Shown: positions 1 to 8,020, numbered from the stretch's first letter. The stretch is 64,000 bases of DNA from Salinigranum rubrum (GCF_002906575.1 NZ_CP026309.1:3782001-3846000); one strand, 5' to 3'. Notes: a model not told the origin generated them from the sequence alone. Translations and numbers: made by a program.

Positions 1-1
1 C

Positions 2-127
2 CCCGTCACGCCGCCACCCCTCTCTCGGGCCGAAACGAGCGGGACGAACGAGGCTAACGGCGCGAACGGTGAGGGCGACGAGGACGGCGGGGACGACGAG
101 AACGGTGAGGAGCGGGAAACCGAATGA
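2..127 (+). CDS. C-terminal end of a DUF2589-like protein (partial, cut by window start)
   Basis: Only the last 41 codons lie in the window. They begin with PVTPPPLSRAE and continue into a Gly/Asp/Glu/Asn-rich acidic tail ending at a TGA. The proline motif resembles the LVPVPPPERI and LVPVPTPAAL motifs that sit just before the acidic tails of the two DUF2589-like proteins 1.3-2.7 kb downstream, so a third paralogue is inferred. The stop overlaps the ATG of the next gene (ATGA), suggesting translational coupling in one operon. The body of the protein is outside the window, so the family call rests on tail similarity and gene order. Confidence 0.55.
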   Translation, partial: PVTPPPLSRAETSGTNEANGANGEGDEDGGDDENGEERETE

Positions 128-966
128 CGGACCACGACCCGTCCGCGGGGCACACGGAGCGGCGAACCGACGGCGGGGACGACGCTACCGACGAACGGCG
201 CGGCGGGTGGTTCTCTCGGCTGTTCCCCGGTCGGGACGAGCGCATCCGTTCGCTCAGACGACAGCTCCGGCAGGCAGAGCGCGACGAGGCGGCGTTGAAC
301 GAGGAGGTGGAGAGGCTCCGCGGGCGCGTCACGGAACTGGAGGAGGAGAAGGAAGAACTGGCGTCGGTGAAGGGAGCGTACGAGCAGCGGGAGTTCGCCC
401 TCGACGCGTTACTCGAGAGCGTCGGGGAGTCGTTCCGCGACGCGAACCGGGAACTCGCGAAGCGGAACGTCGCCGTCGGTGACCTCGACGTCACCCTCCG
501 GGCGGACGTCTCCGGGGGTGGGAGCCGAGACAGCCTCTCGTTACGCCTCGTCGACCCCGAAGAGGGGATCGACGCCGACCGGTTGAGCACCCTCTCGTTC
601 ACCGTCGGCGGTCGTGGACGGCTCAGACGCTTCGGCCAGGCAGGGACCGAGCGCGGCGACACAGGCGCTGAGGGCGGCAGCGCCGCCGGGGGGAGTGAGG
701 GTTGGACCGGTGGGTTCGGGGTCACAGCGCCCGACGAGACGGCGAGTGAACCGACCGGCCCTCCCGCCGAAGTGCCGGACGTGACGGGCTTGCCAGTCGG
801 GAGGGCCGAGACGGAACTCCGTGCGGAGGGGTTCGGCACCCACCGCGAGTACCGGCCGGACGCGACGCCCGTCGGCACCGTCGTCGAACAGTGGCCGCGG
901 GCGTTCGCCGTCGCCCCGCAGGGGTCGAACGTGGTCGTCTTCGTCGGTGGCGAGGAGAGGAAGTAG
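124..966 (+). CDS. coiled-coil protein with C-terminal PASTA domain
   Basis: 280 residues without signal peptide or membrane segment. A charged N-terminal region is followed by a coiled coil at about residues 37-90, rich in Glu, Arg and Leu heptads. A middle beta-rich part follows, then a Gly-rich linker, and a PASTA domain at about 217-276 (VPDVTGLPVGRAETEL, then GTVVEQWP and GSNVVVFVG). PASTA domains usually bind cell-wall precursors in bacteria and mediate assembly contacts elsewhere; a cytoplasmic archaeal copy suggests a protein-interaction role. It is joined by a 4-nt overlap to the upstream gene and a 1-nt overlap to the downstream one. Function unknown. Confidence 0.8.
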   Translation: MTDHDPSAGHTERRTDGGDDATDERRGGWFSRLFPGRDERIRSLRRQLRQAERDEAALNEEVERLRGRVTELEEEKEELASVKGAYEQREFALDALLESVGESFRDANRELAKRNVAVGDLDVTLRADVSGGGSRDSLSLRLVDPEEGIDADRLSTLSFTVGGRGRLRRFGQAGTERGDTGAEGGSAAGGSEGWTGGFGVTAPDETASEPTGPPAEVPDVTGLPVGRAETELRAEGFGTHREYRPDATPVGTVVEQWPRAFAVAPQGSNVVVFVGGEERK

Positions 967-1283
967 TGGACCTCGTAGAACGGTTCGGCGCGAGGGTTGA
1001 CGTCTCGACCACGACCGCCGCCGTCGGGTACTTCCTGGTCTGTCGTCGCCCGTCGGCCGACCACGCACAGTTCCGAGGGGGCGTGGCGAGCGCCGTCGGC
1101 GGCGCCGAGTACATCCACCTCGACAACCCGAACGGGTTCGTGGTCGTCGCGACGGCGTACGTGACCGCACAGGCGCTCCGGGCGCACCCGATGGTCGACC
1201 ACGTAGGGGGCGTGACGCTCGACTCGAACCGACTGCTGACCTCGACGGGAGAGCACCGGACCGCCGCCGGTCACGAGTCGTGA
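966..1283 (+). CDS. hypothetical protein with inhibitor-I9-like fold
   Basis: 105 residues from a GTG that overlaps the preceding TAG by one base (TAGTG). An upstream in-frame start would run into the PASTA gene, so the overlap start is preferred. The pattern YFLVCRRP, then NGFVVVATAYVTAQALRAHP and VDHVGGVTLD looks like the beta-alpha-beta core of subtilisin propeptide (inhibitor I9) domains, where a helix ending in hPxV precedes the last strand. No protease is encoded beside it. It probably works with the PASTA and DUF2589-like proteins. The fold call is by eye and tentative. Confidence 0.6.
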   Translation: MDLVERFGARVDVSTTTAAVGYFLVCRRPSADHAQFRGGVASAVGGAEYIHLDNPNGFVVVATAYVTAQALRAHPMVDHVGGVTLDSNRLLTSTGEHRTAAGHES

Positions 1284-1360
1284 GTCGACGGGAGACGGGG
1301 AACCGGCGTCAGTCGGCAGTCAGCGCGGACGGCGGCGAAATGACGGAACGGGACACTGTC

Positions 1361-1411
1361 CGATATATAGTGACAATTGCTATCTCTATCCATTGCATCT
1401 GAAGGGTGAGG
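1361..1411 (+). promoter_or_regulatory. promoter and ribosome binding site of the DUF2589-like gene pair
   Basis: In a GC-rich surrounding, the AT-rich CGATATATAG at 1361-1370 is a good archaeal TATA box. GGTGAGG at 1405-1411 is a Shine-Dalgarno-like site 9 nt before the ATG at 1421. This suggests that the two DUF2589-like genes can be transcribed with a short 5' leader, separately from the PASTA operon upstream. Confidence 0.55.
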
Positions 1412-1420
1412 TATTTGTAA

Positions 1421-1963
1421 ATGTCAGTAGGGGACGAACTTCTCGACGTGCCGTTGCCGTCGATGGTCGCCAAGCTCGGAATCGGAATCGCGGACGCGCA
1501 GGCCGCGCTCGATCAGAACTCGCTCAAGACGCTCGGGGAGTTGAACGCGGACGACAACAGGATCGAAGTCGTCACGAGCCTGACGAGGACCATCACCGAC
1601 GAGGGGGTCGAATTCAAAGATGACGGGGTCGTCAAATCGGAGTTGACCCCGTTCCAACTCGGCCTGATGCCCGCGTTCTACCAGTTCAGCGAGGCGACCA
1701 TCGACGTGAAGATGGACATCAAGACGACGACACAGACCGACACCAGCGTCACGGTCGGCGCCGAAGCGAAGGCCGGGTGGGGGCTGTACAGCGCCAGCAT
1801 CAAGACCGACGTCGAACACAACCGCAAGTTCGGAAAGGAGGTCAACGGGACCAGCCACCTCGTGACCAAACTCGTCCCGGTGCCACCGCCGGAGCGGATC
1901 GAACCGGAGACGGTGACTATCGACCTCCGCACGCCCGAGGGAGAGGGCGAGGACGACGAGTGA
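1421..1963 (+). CDS. DUF2589-like protein A
   Basis: 180 residues. The layout fits DUF2589: an N-terminal helix (PSMVAKLGIGIADAQAALDQ), two beta strands carrying polar residues (IEVVTSLTRTIT), the core motif PAFYQFSEATIDVKMDIK, a variable middle with strands in place of the His-rich segment of the paralogue, and the closing LVTKLVPVPPPERIEPETV before an acidic tail. It is soluble, with no signal. No biochemical function is established for the family. It shares core motifs with the next gene, showing ancient duplication. The family name was assigned by pattern, not by a search. Confidence 0.65.
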   Translation: MSVGDELLDVPLPSMVAKLGIGIADAQAALDQNSLKTLGELNADDNRIEVVTSLTRTITDEGVEFKDDGVVKSELTPFQLGLMPAFYQFSEATIDVKMDIKTTTQTDTSVTVGAEAKAGWGLYSASIKTDVEHNRKFGKEVNGTSHLVTKLVPVPPPERIEPETVTIDLRTPEGEGEDDE

Positions 1964-1997
1964 CCCGGCCGAGCCGACAGCCGTCGAGAGGTGAGTG

Positions 1998-2693
1998 ATG
2001 TCGGCCGACGACCCCGACCGGAGCGACCGTGGGGAACTCGTCCGCTGGCAGGACGGGATCGACTTCCGCGACCTCATCTACGGGATGGCCGAGAGCGTCT
2101 CCGAGGCGCAGGTCGAACTCGACCGGAACCTGGCGGTGACGATGGTCGAGTTCGCGGGGACGACGGTCGACGTCGTACCGCGGGTGACGCGGACCATCGA
2201 CGCCGAGGGGAGAGTCACGCACACCCCCAGCCCGACCGAGAAACGGTCACTGCTCGACCTCGGCCTCACGCCGACGCGCTACCAGTTCAGCGAGGCGACC
2301 GTCGACGTGGAGTTCGACCTCTCCTTCGTCGTCGACGAGACCGAGAAGGGAAACGAGACGCGGAAGGCGCGGTTCCGCGTCGACACGAGCGAGGCCCATC
2401 ACCGTCGCCGGTACCACGGCGAGGCCAACACGACGGCGAAGGTCTCCGCGCGACTCGTCCCGGTTCCGACACCCGCGGCGCTCACTCCCGCGACGGTCGA
2501 ACCGACTCCGGAGTCGACCACGGGAGACGGCGACAGCGAGGCGGACGCCGACGCGAACGGCGAGACGAGCGACGAGAGAGAGACCGAGACGGCCGGTGAA
2601 CGTCGTGCTGGCGACGCTCGGGGCGGAGACGAGACGAACGACGAGGAGGGGACGCCCGACCGCACGGCCGACGAGTCCGTCGGCGACGCCTGA
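1998..2693 (+). CDS. DUF2589-like protein B with long acidic tail
   Basis: 231 residues from the ATG at 1998; a GTG at 1995 is also possible. GAGGTGA at 1988-1994 lies only 3 nt from the ATG. Residues about 20-165 mirror protein A: DGIDFRDLIYGMAESVSEAQ, PTRYQFSEATVDVEFDLSF and the closing ARLVPVPTPAAL. The last 65 or so residues are a disordered Asp/Glu/Thr-rich tail typical of haloarchaea. It lies 34 nt after protein A, so the two are probably cotranscribed and may form a hetero-oligomer. Function unknown. Confidence 0.65.
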   Translation: MSADDPDRSDRGELVRWQDGIDFRDLIYGMAESVSEAQVELDRNLAVTMVEFAGTTVDVVPRVTRTIDAEGRVTHTPSPTEKRSLLDLGLTPTRYQFSEATVDVEFDLSFVVDETEKGNETRKARFRVDTSEAHHRRRYHGEANTTAKVSARLVPVPTPAALTPATVEPTPESTTGDGDSEADADANGETSDERETETAGERRAGDARGGDETNDEEGTPDRTADESVGDA

Positions 2694-2714
2694 CCGAACG
2701 GAACGGTTCGACGG

Positions 2715-3074
2715 TCAGGCGGTGAAGTCGGTGCAGACCGGGATGCCGATGGTGTCGTAGTCGCTCATGGCCGCGAGTTCGTCGGGTACCTGGTGGATGT
2801 CGATGGTGTCCTCGACGAGCGCCGTCGGGTCGAGCTTGCTCGATTCGATCATGTCGGGTACCTCGCTGTACCGCGACGGCTGGAGTCCGAGCGAACCCTT
2901 GAAGTCGATCTCCTTGGCGACGAACTCGTCCGTCGGGAACGACACCGTTCCCTGCTCGTCGCTCGTCGTCAGCCCGATCTGGACGTGCGTGCCGCTCTTC
3001 GGTAAACTGTTCACCGCGTTCTGACACGTCACCGCGATACCGAGCGCGTCCGCGGAGACGTCGCGACGCCGAGG
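2715..3074 (-). pseudogene. 5'-truncated zinc-type (MDR) alcohol dehydrogenase remnant
   Basis: An open frame of about 119 codons matches only the C-terminal third of a medium-chain dehydrogenase: ADALGIAVTCQNAVNSL, then KSGTHVQIGLTT, the helix PSRYSEVPDMIESSKLDP and a typical end. The catalytic zinc domain and most of the nucleotide-binding fold (about 230 residues) are missing. The frame meets a TAG at 3075-3077, and the ferritin-like gene ends only 40 nt beyond, so there is no room for the lost part. An MDR dehydrogenase with its own frameshift lies at 21.8 kb. Confidence 0.8.
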
Positions 3075-3114
3075 CTAAAAACGAGGGGACGCGGACGTCG
3101 TTCGGGAACGGGGC

Positions 3115-3567
3115 TCAGTCGCGCTGGTACTCTTTCCGGTAGCCGCGGAACTCCGTGCGGTGGGCCTCCTCGTCGGCGAGGATAGTGACGGCGATGTCCT
3201 CAGTGACGGGGTCGTCCGCCTCCTCAGCCGCCTTGATGAGCGCGCGGTAAGTCTCGATAGCGTCCTCTTCGGCGTCGAGGACACCCTCGATGACCGAGAG
3301 GACGTCCATCGAGTCCTCGGGGGGCTGCAGCGAGTGCTGGTTCGCCTTGAACTCGCCCGACGCGGGCGGGCGCTCGTCGAGCTGTTTCAGCCGCTGACCC
3401 AGCTGCTCGGCGTGGTTGAGTTCCTCCTGGATGTCGGTCTGGAGAGACTCTTTGACCTCCTCAGCGCGGACACCGTCGAGGACGATGGCGTTGGTCATGT
3501 AGTTGAGTACAGTCTCGTGCTCGTCCAGGTACGCCTTCCGGAGGAGTCGGGTGACCTCTTCGGACAT
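3115..3567 (-). CDS. ferritin-like diiron four-helix-bundle protein
   Basis: 150 residues from ATG (an in-frame TTG lies two codons upstream). Four helices carry ferritin-like ligands: YLDEHETVLNYM, IQEELNHAEQLGQRL (ExxH), GVLDAEEDAIETYRAL and ILADEEAHRTEFRGY (ExxH). This resembles the bacterioferritin/rubrerythrin-like proteins of haloarchaea, without a rubredoxin zinc site. Likely roles are iron storage or peroxide detoxification in the cytoplasm. It stands alone between the dehydrogenase remnant and a divergent cupin gene. Confidence 0.8.
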   Translation of the reverse strand: MSEEVTRLLRKAYLDEHETVLNYMTNAIVLDGVRAEEVKESLQTDIQEELNHAEQLGQRLKQLDERPPASGEFKANQHSLQPPEDSMDVLSVIEGVLDAEEDAIETYRALIKAAEEADDPVTEDIAVTILADEEAHRTEFRGYRKEYQRD

Positions 3568-3755
3568 ACTCAAACGTCACGCTCTGTCGACAAGAATGTA
3601 CGGACGGCGGCAGCGTTGGGAGCGTTCGGGAACGCGAGACAGTCTCTCTGAACGGCGGTTCGGTGTGCCGGTGTGCTGAGCGATGGATGCGTGTCCGGAA
3701 AGCCGCACACGCGGTCGTGCACGCGCTCATCGCAACCGCGACACTCCCGACGGAC

Positions 3756-3784
3756 CTTTATCCACTGTCGCCGACGTTCGCCCC
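3756..3784 (+). promoter_or_regulatory. leaderless promoter of cupin gene
   Basis: CCTTTATCC at about 3757-3765 is centred 24-27 nt before the ATG at 3785 and there is no Shine-Dalgarno. This is the usual layout of a leaderless haloarchaeal transcript. Confidence 0.5.
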
Positions 3785-4309
3785 ATGGAACCAGTCAACG
3801 AGGAGACACTGCCGTGGAGCGAAACCGACCGCGGGACGACCGCCTTCCGCCGCAAGCAACTGGGGCGCGCAGCCGGCAGCGAGCGCCTCGGTGCTAGCCT
3901 CTACGAACTCCCGCCGGGGAAGCGGTCGTGGCCGTATCACTACCACACGGGCAACGAGGAGGCACTCTACGTCCTCTCCGGTGAAGGCACGCTCCGCGTC
4001 GGCGACGAGGACGAGTCGAGCCAGTACCCGTTGCGGGCGGGCGACTACGTGGCGCTCCCGGTCGGTCCAGAGAGCGCCCACCGCGTGTCGAACGCCGACG
4101 AGAACGGGGACGGAGGGACGGACGAGCGGGAACCGCTCAGATATCTCGTGTTCTCGACGATGAACGACCCCGACATCACCGTCTATCCCGATTCGGGAAA
4201 ACTCGGCCTGTACGCCGGGGCCGCACCCGGCGGCGACTCGGAAGCGCGGGTCGTCGACGGCTACTACCCGCACGACGCGGACGTCGAGTACTGGGAAGGC
4301 GAGGAATGA
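3785..4309 (+). CDS. single-domain cupin protein
   Basis: 174 residues. The first cupin motif is HYHTGNEEALYVLSGEGTLRVG, with two His and one Glu as likely metal ligands; the second is PLRAGDYVALPVGPESAHRVSN, with the third His. The C-terminal part (FSTMNDPDITVYPDSGKLGLY) is typical of a haloarchaeal/bacterial cupin group of unknown substrate, some members of which act as sugar or small-acid binding enzymes. The start at 3785 is set by the leaderless promoter; longer in-frame extensions are not acidic. It is monocistronic. Confidence 0.85.
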   Translation: MEPVNEETLPWSETDRGTTAFRRKQLGRAAGSERLGASLYELPPGKRSWPYHYHTGNEEALYVLSGEGTLRVGDEDESSQYPLRAGDYVALPVGPESAHRVSNADENGDGGTDEREPLRYLVFSTMNDPDITVYPDSGKLGLYAGAAPGGDSEARVVDGYYPHDADVEYWEGEE

Positions 4310-4571
4310 CGGCGACGCACGAGGCGGCCGCTGCGGAATCGAGACGAGTGAAAAGGAGGAACTGGCATGTGGGGGGAGAGGGGGGGGAGTCCCACGCAGT
4401 TCCTCGTTTCGACGATTGTGAGTGAGGGTCAATTAATTTTCGGTATCGGCTAGCTGTTACGTATTCTGACCCCCACAGGCGGAGTCTTACCTGGTCGAGT
4501 GTCCAAGATAGAAACAATGTGTATCTGCATAAACATTAGTATCACCGAGAAGCAGTCCGCGCGTCCGGACG
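4310..4571. other. intergenic region without visible gene
   Basis: After the cupin gene there is a purine-rich run with G stretches (4352-4392), then an AT-richer segment at 4425-4550 with TAATTTT and ATAAACATTAG. No acidic open frame with a start and promoter was found. It borders the gene-tail repeat array of the acyl-CoA dehydrogenase. Confidence 0.5.
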
Positions 4572-4774
4572 CATTCGCTCGAACGGTGGAATTCCGGTTC
4601 CTCAGCGCGTTTCTACCGGATACACGACCGAACTCACTCGAAGGCCGGAATCCCGGACTCTCACCGCGATTCCACCGATCCCGTGACCGGACTCACTCGA
4701 AGGCCGGAATCCCGGACTCTCACCGCGATTCCACCGACCCCGTGACCGGACTCACTCGAAGGCCGGAATCCCGG
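4572..4774. repeat. 59-bp tandem repeats containing the 3' tail of the acyl-CoA dehydrogenase gene
   Basis: Two near-identical 59-bp units lie at 4632-4690 and 4691-4749, with exact spacing (ACTCACTCGA at 4632, 4691 and 4750). The third start, at 4750, runs into the real gene end. Each unit carries the last six codons and TGA of the adjacent gene (GIPAFE-stop on the minus strand) plus a 36-nt spacer. A clearly related but decayed unit lies at about 4572-4631. The two full units differ at about one base. The array lies in the 3' untranslated region of the dehydrogenase. Confidence 0.9.
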
Positions 4775-5915
4775 TGAGTTCGTGCCCGACGATGAGCGAG
4801 TGGATGTCGTGGGTTCCCTCGTAGGTGTAGACCGTCTCGATGTTCGCCAGGTGACGCATCGGCGAGTAGTCGCGCGTAATTCCGTTGCCGCCGAGCATCT
4901 CACGGGCGGTTCGGGAGGCGTCGCGAGCCATCGCGACGTTGTTCCGCTTGGCCATCGACACCTGCGCGGGGGTGAGGTCACCGCGCTCTTTCAGTTCGGC
5001 GAGGCGGTACGCCAAGAGCTGAGCGGTCGTAATGTCGGTGGCCATGTCGGCGAGTTTCTCCTGTTGGAGCTGGAACCGTGCGATAGGGCCGCCGAACTGC
5101 TCTCTGTCCAGGGCGTACTCGCGGGCGGTCTCGAAGCAGTCGCGCGCGACACCGACAGCGCCCCAGGCGATGCCGTACCGCGCCTGCGTCAGACACGACA
5201 GCGGGCCCTTCATCCCCTCGACCCCTGGGAGCACGTCCTCTTCGGGAATCCAGACGTTCGAGAGGCCGATTTCGCCCGTGATCGAGGCGCGCATCGAGAG
5301 CTTCTCCTCGATTTTGTTCGTCGTGACGCCGTCGCGGTCGGTCTCGACGAGGAACCCTCGGACGGGCTTCCCCTCCGCGGAGGTGTCGCGCGCCCAGACG
5401 ACCGCGACGTCGGCGATGGGCGAGTTCGTGATCCACGTCTTCGACCCCTGGAGTCGGTAGCCGTCGCCGTCCCTCTCCGCTCTCGTCTCCATGCTCGCGG
5501 GGTCCGAGCCGTGCTCGGGCTCCGTGAGACCGAAGCAGCCGACGGCCTCGCCCGTGCCGAGGTCGGGGAGCCACCGCTCCTTCTGCTCGTCGGAGCCGTA
5601 CGCGTGGATGGGGTACATCACGAGCGCGCCCTGAACGCTCGCGGCCGACCGGACGCCGGAGTCGCCGGCCTCCAGTTCCTGCATCAGGAGACCGTACGCC
5701 GTCTCGCTCACTCTCGGGAGGCCGTACCCCTCCAGATTCGGCGCGAAGAACCCGAGTTCGCCCATCTCGGTGATGAGTTCGGTCGGAAAGGTTCCCTTCT
5801 CGAAGTGCTCGCCGATGTCCGGACGCACCTGCTCGTCGACGAAGCGACGGGCGGTGTCGCGGATCATCCGCTCTTCTTCGTCGAGGTCTGCCTCCAAGTC
5901 GACGTAATCAAGCAT
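4752..5915 (-). CDS. acyl-CoA dehydrogenase, glutaryl-CoA dehydrogenase type
   Basis: 387 residues from ATG; a GTG seven codons upstream is less likely. It is an FAD-dependent dehydrogenase of acyl-CoA thioesters. FGLTEPEHGSDPASMETRA and KTWITNSPIADVAVVWARD form the FAD/substrate regions. RYGIAWGAVGVARDCFETA and LDREQFGGPIARFQLQQEKLADM match glutaryl-CoA dehydrogenases, and YEGTHDIHSLIVG holds the catalytic base Glu. It probably acts in lysine/tryptophan-derived or related short dicarboxyl-CoA breakdown, but substrate is not certain. The gene end is repeated downstream in 59-bp units. Confidence 0.85.
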   Translation of the reverse strand: MLDYVDLEADLDEEERMIRDTARRFVDEQVRPDIGEHFEKGTFPTELITEMGELGFFAPNLEGYGLPRVSETAYGLLMQELEAGDSGVRSAASVQGALVMYPIHAYGSDEQKERWLPDLGTGEAVGCFGLTEPEHGSDPASMETRAERDGDGYRLQGSKTWITNSPIADVAVVWARDTSAEGKPVRGFLVETDRDGVTTNKIEEKLSMRASITGEIGLSNVWIPEEDVLPGVEGMKGPLSCLTQARYGIAWGAVGVARDCFETAREYALDREQFGGPIARFQLQQEKLADMATDITTAQLLAYRLAELKERGDLTPAQVSMAKRNNVAMARDASRTAREMLGGNGITRDYSPMRHLANIETVYTYEGTHDIHSLIVGHELTGIPAFE

Positions 5916-6297
5916 ACTGGGTGTCGGAAGCCTCACGGCAAAAGCTTTCGCAGGGTCGTGTCAGTCGAGGAGTCTGTGCCGTCGCTGGCGACGGCGCGAG
6001 ACGGACACGGGGTCGCGGTCAGCACCGGGAGCTGCCGGGTTGGGGTGGCTCGACAGAACACGAAGTCGTCGCCGCTCGGTCTATCCGCCGACAGCGTACC
6101 ACGTCACAGCCAACCATTTACGTATGAGAACGCGGCCACACCCGAACGTGCGCTGAGAGGTACCGCAGGGCGACTCGCGGGAGCGTGGTGCGCCGCCCTG
6201 CGTCCGGACCGACACCACCAGTTCGCCAGCGGTCTCACTGGACGGGGAGAAACAGTCGAGGAGAGCGACCGAGCGTGCCGTGTGCGTCGCGACCCGT
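5916..6297. other. 382-bp intergenic region, no gene seen
   Basis: It lies upstream of the acyl-CoA dehydrogenase and downstream of the amidotransferase gene, both on the minus strand. AAAGCTTTT at about 5939-5948 could be the dehydrogenase promoter, about 27 nt before its ATG. Open frames through the region are basic and overlap in several frames, so none is accepted. An AT-rich patch lies at 6112-6126. Confidence 0.45.
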
Positions 6298-7005
6298 TCA
6301 GTCCGCGGCGGGGGTCGGGCCGTCGCGGACGCCGTGAGCGTAGGCGACGAAGTTCTCGAAGAGCCGTTTGGTCTCACAGGCTGCGGCGTACCGCTCGTCC
6401 GTGATGCCGTCGACGACGGATTCGATACGGTCGTCGGAGAGTTCGCCCTCCTTCCCGCGGGTCACCGACTCGGCCGTCTGGGGGTCGTACTCGGGGTGGA
6501 ACTGGACGCCGAAGGCGTGCCCTTTCCGGAAGGCGTGGACGCCGTACTCGTTCTCCGCGAGCAGCGCCGCCCCCGGCGGGAGTTCGGTGACGGTGTCCGA
6601 GTGGGTCGTAAAGGCCGTGAACGAGTCGGGAACGCCGCCGAACAGTTCGTCCTCGTCGACGAGTTGTATCTCGCGGTAGCCGATTTCGTACTCGCCCATG
6701 TCGGCGACGCGACCGCCGAGCGCCTCGGCGAGGATCTGGTGGCCGTAACAGACGCCGAGGATCGGGAGGTCGCGACTCGCCGCTTCGGCCGTCCAGTCGA
6801 GGAGCGACCCGATCCACTGCTCGTCCCAGTAGACGGAGGCCCGTGAGCCCGTGATGACGACGCCGTCGTACGCGAACGTCTCCGGCAGTTCGCACTGTGT
6901 GACGTCGAACTCTGCGAGCGTCGCGTCGAGTTCGCGTCGGAAGTTCCGGCGGGTGTGTGACTCGCCGTGCGAGGCGTCCAGCAGTGCGAAGCGCGGTCGA
7001 TCCAT
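6298..7005 (-). CDS. class I glutamine amidotransferase (GMP synthase-like)
   Basis: 235 residues. GVCYGHQILAEALGG holds the nucleophilic Cys in its elbow, and FGVQFHPEYD gives the His-x-Glu pair, so the Cys-His-Glu triad of GATase1 is complete. FAYDGVVITGSRASVYWDE near residue 46 matches stand-alone GMP synthase glutaminase-like proteins. No synthetase partner is adjacent, so it may be a free amidase acting on gamma-glutamyl compounds. The alpha/beta hydrolase gene lies about 70 nt upstream on the same strand. Confidence 0.85.
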   Translation of the reverse strand: MDRPRFALLDASHGESHTRRNFRRELDATLAEFDVTQCELPETFAYDGVVITGSRASVYWDEQWIGSLLDWTAEAASRDLPILGVCYGHQILAEALGGRVADMGEYEIGYREIQLVDEDELFGGVPDSFTAFTTHSDTVTELPPGAALLAENEYGVHAFRKGHAFGVQFHPEYDPQTAESVTRGKEGELSDDRIESVVDGITDERYAAACETKRLFENFVAYAHGVRDGPTPAAD

Positions 7006-7078
7006 CAGTCGTTAGTTTCAATGTGAGCGCATCGGAAAGAGGTTGCGCTCGAACCGACGTTTGCCGCGCTCTCGGTCG

Positions 7079-7861
7079 TCAGGCGTTCGAACGGGCGTCC
7101 GAGTGCGACTCGACGTGTCCGACGAGTCGGTCGTTGACGAGCCGTGAGCGTTCGACGCCAACGAGGTGGCCCGCGTCTTCGTAGGAAACCCACTCCCCAC
7201 GGGGGAGGTCGTCCGCGAGGCCCCGGGCGCCCTGGGCGGGCCACTGAGCGTCCGCTTCCCCGTGGACGACGAGCGTCGGTGTCGTCACCTCGTAGAGAGA
7301 GGGTGGTTCGTACCCCTCCAGTGCGGCCGCCTGCGCCCGCCACACGCGCTCGGGCGCGTCCTCCTGCGCCCGCCACGCGACGATTTGGTCGACGACCTCG
7401 GACTGTTCGGCGCAGAACGCGTCGGAGAGGAATCGCTCGGTCGACGCCCGGAGCGCCGCTTCGTCGTCCGGAGGGGCGAACGCGTCCATCGCGTCTCCCT
7501 CGAAACCCGAACCGACGAGCGTCAGGCTCCGAACCCGCCCCGAGTCGTGTGCGAGGTCGAGCGCGACCACACCGCCCAGTCCGGCACCGACGAGGTGCGC
7601 CCGGGAGACACCGGCGGCGGCGAGTACTGCCGCGAGGTCGTCCGCGAGGTCGGTGACCGAGTACGGCCCCGGAGGGGTGTCGGACCGACCGATGCCGCGA
7701 TGGTCGAAGACCACTGATTCGAGTGGACCAGTGACAGCCTGGTGCTGCCAGCCCCACTGCCAGGAGCCGAAGCCGACGTCGCCGACGAAGACGACGGTTT
7801 CCTCACCATCGTCCGCGGACTCGTAGTACAGCGAGACGTCGTCGTTGGTTGCGAAGGGCAC
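7079..7861 (-). CDS. alpha/beta hydrolase-fold protein lacking the usual nucleophile serine
   Basis: 260 residues from a GTG (MPFATNDDVSLYYES, the usual start of this family). An in-frame start 21 codons upstream exists but adds an unlikely extension. The fold is clear: VVFDHRGIGRSDTPPGPY, the elbow HLVGAGLGGVVAL, the acid loop HGEADAQWP and the terminal YEDAGHLV with His. However, residue 94 in the elbow is Gly (GAGLG) where GxSxG is expected, and the oxyanion motif is GDVGFGSW, not HG. It may be a non-hydrolytic member or use another mechanism. 3-oxoadipate enol-lactonase-like proteins are the nearest recognisable relatives. Confidence 0.8.
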   Translation of the reverse strand: MPFATNDDVSLYYESADDGEETVVFVGDVGFGSWQWGWQHQAVTGPLESVVFDHRGIGRSDTPPGPYSVTDLADDLAAVLAAAGVSRAHLVGAGLGGVVALDLAHDSGRVRSLTLVGSGFEGDAMDAFAPPDDEAALRASTERFLSDAFCAEQSEVVDQIVAWRAQEDAPERVWRAQAAALEGYEPPSLYEVTTPTLVVHGEADAQWPAQGARGLADDLPRGEWVSYEDAGHLVGVERSRLVNDRLVGHVESHSDARSNA

Positions 7862-8020
7862 GGCGGGAGGACGAACCGAAGGCGTCTCTACGTTCCGGTC
7901 TCCGCCGGAAGCCACACGGCCCACGGGAGCGGTTCCGACGCCGACGCGTGGAGCGGTCGATTCTCAGTCCGTTGGAATCGACTCGGAGGCTTACGTCGGT
8001 AGCCGCCGAAGCTGAATACA

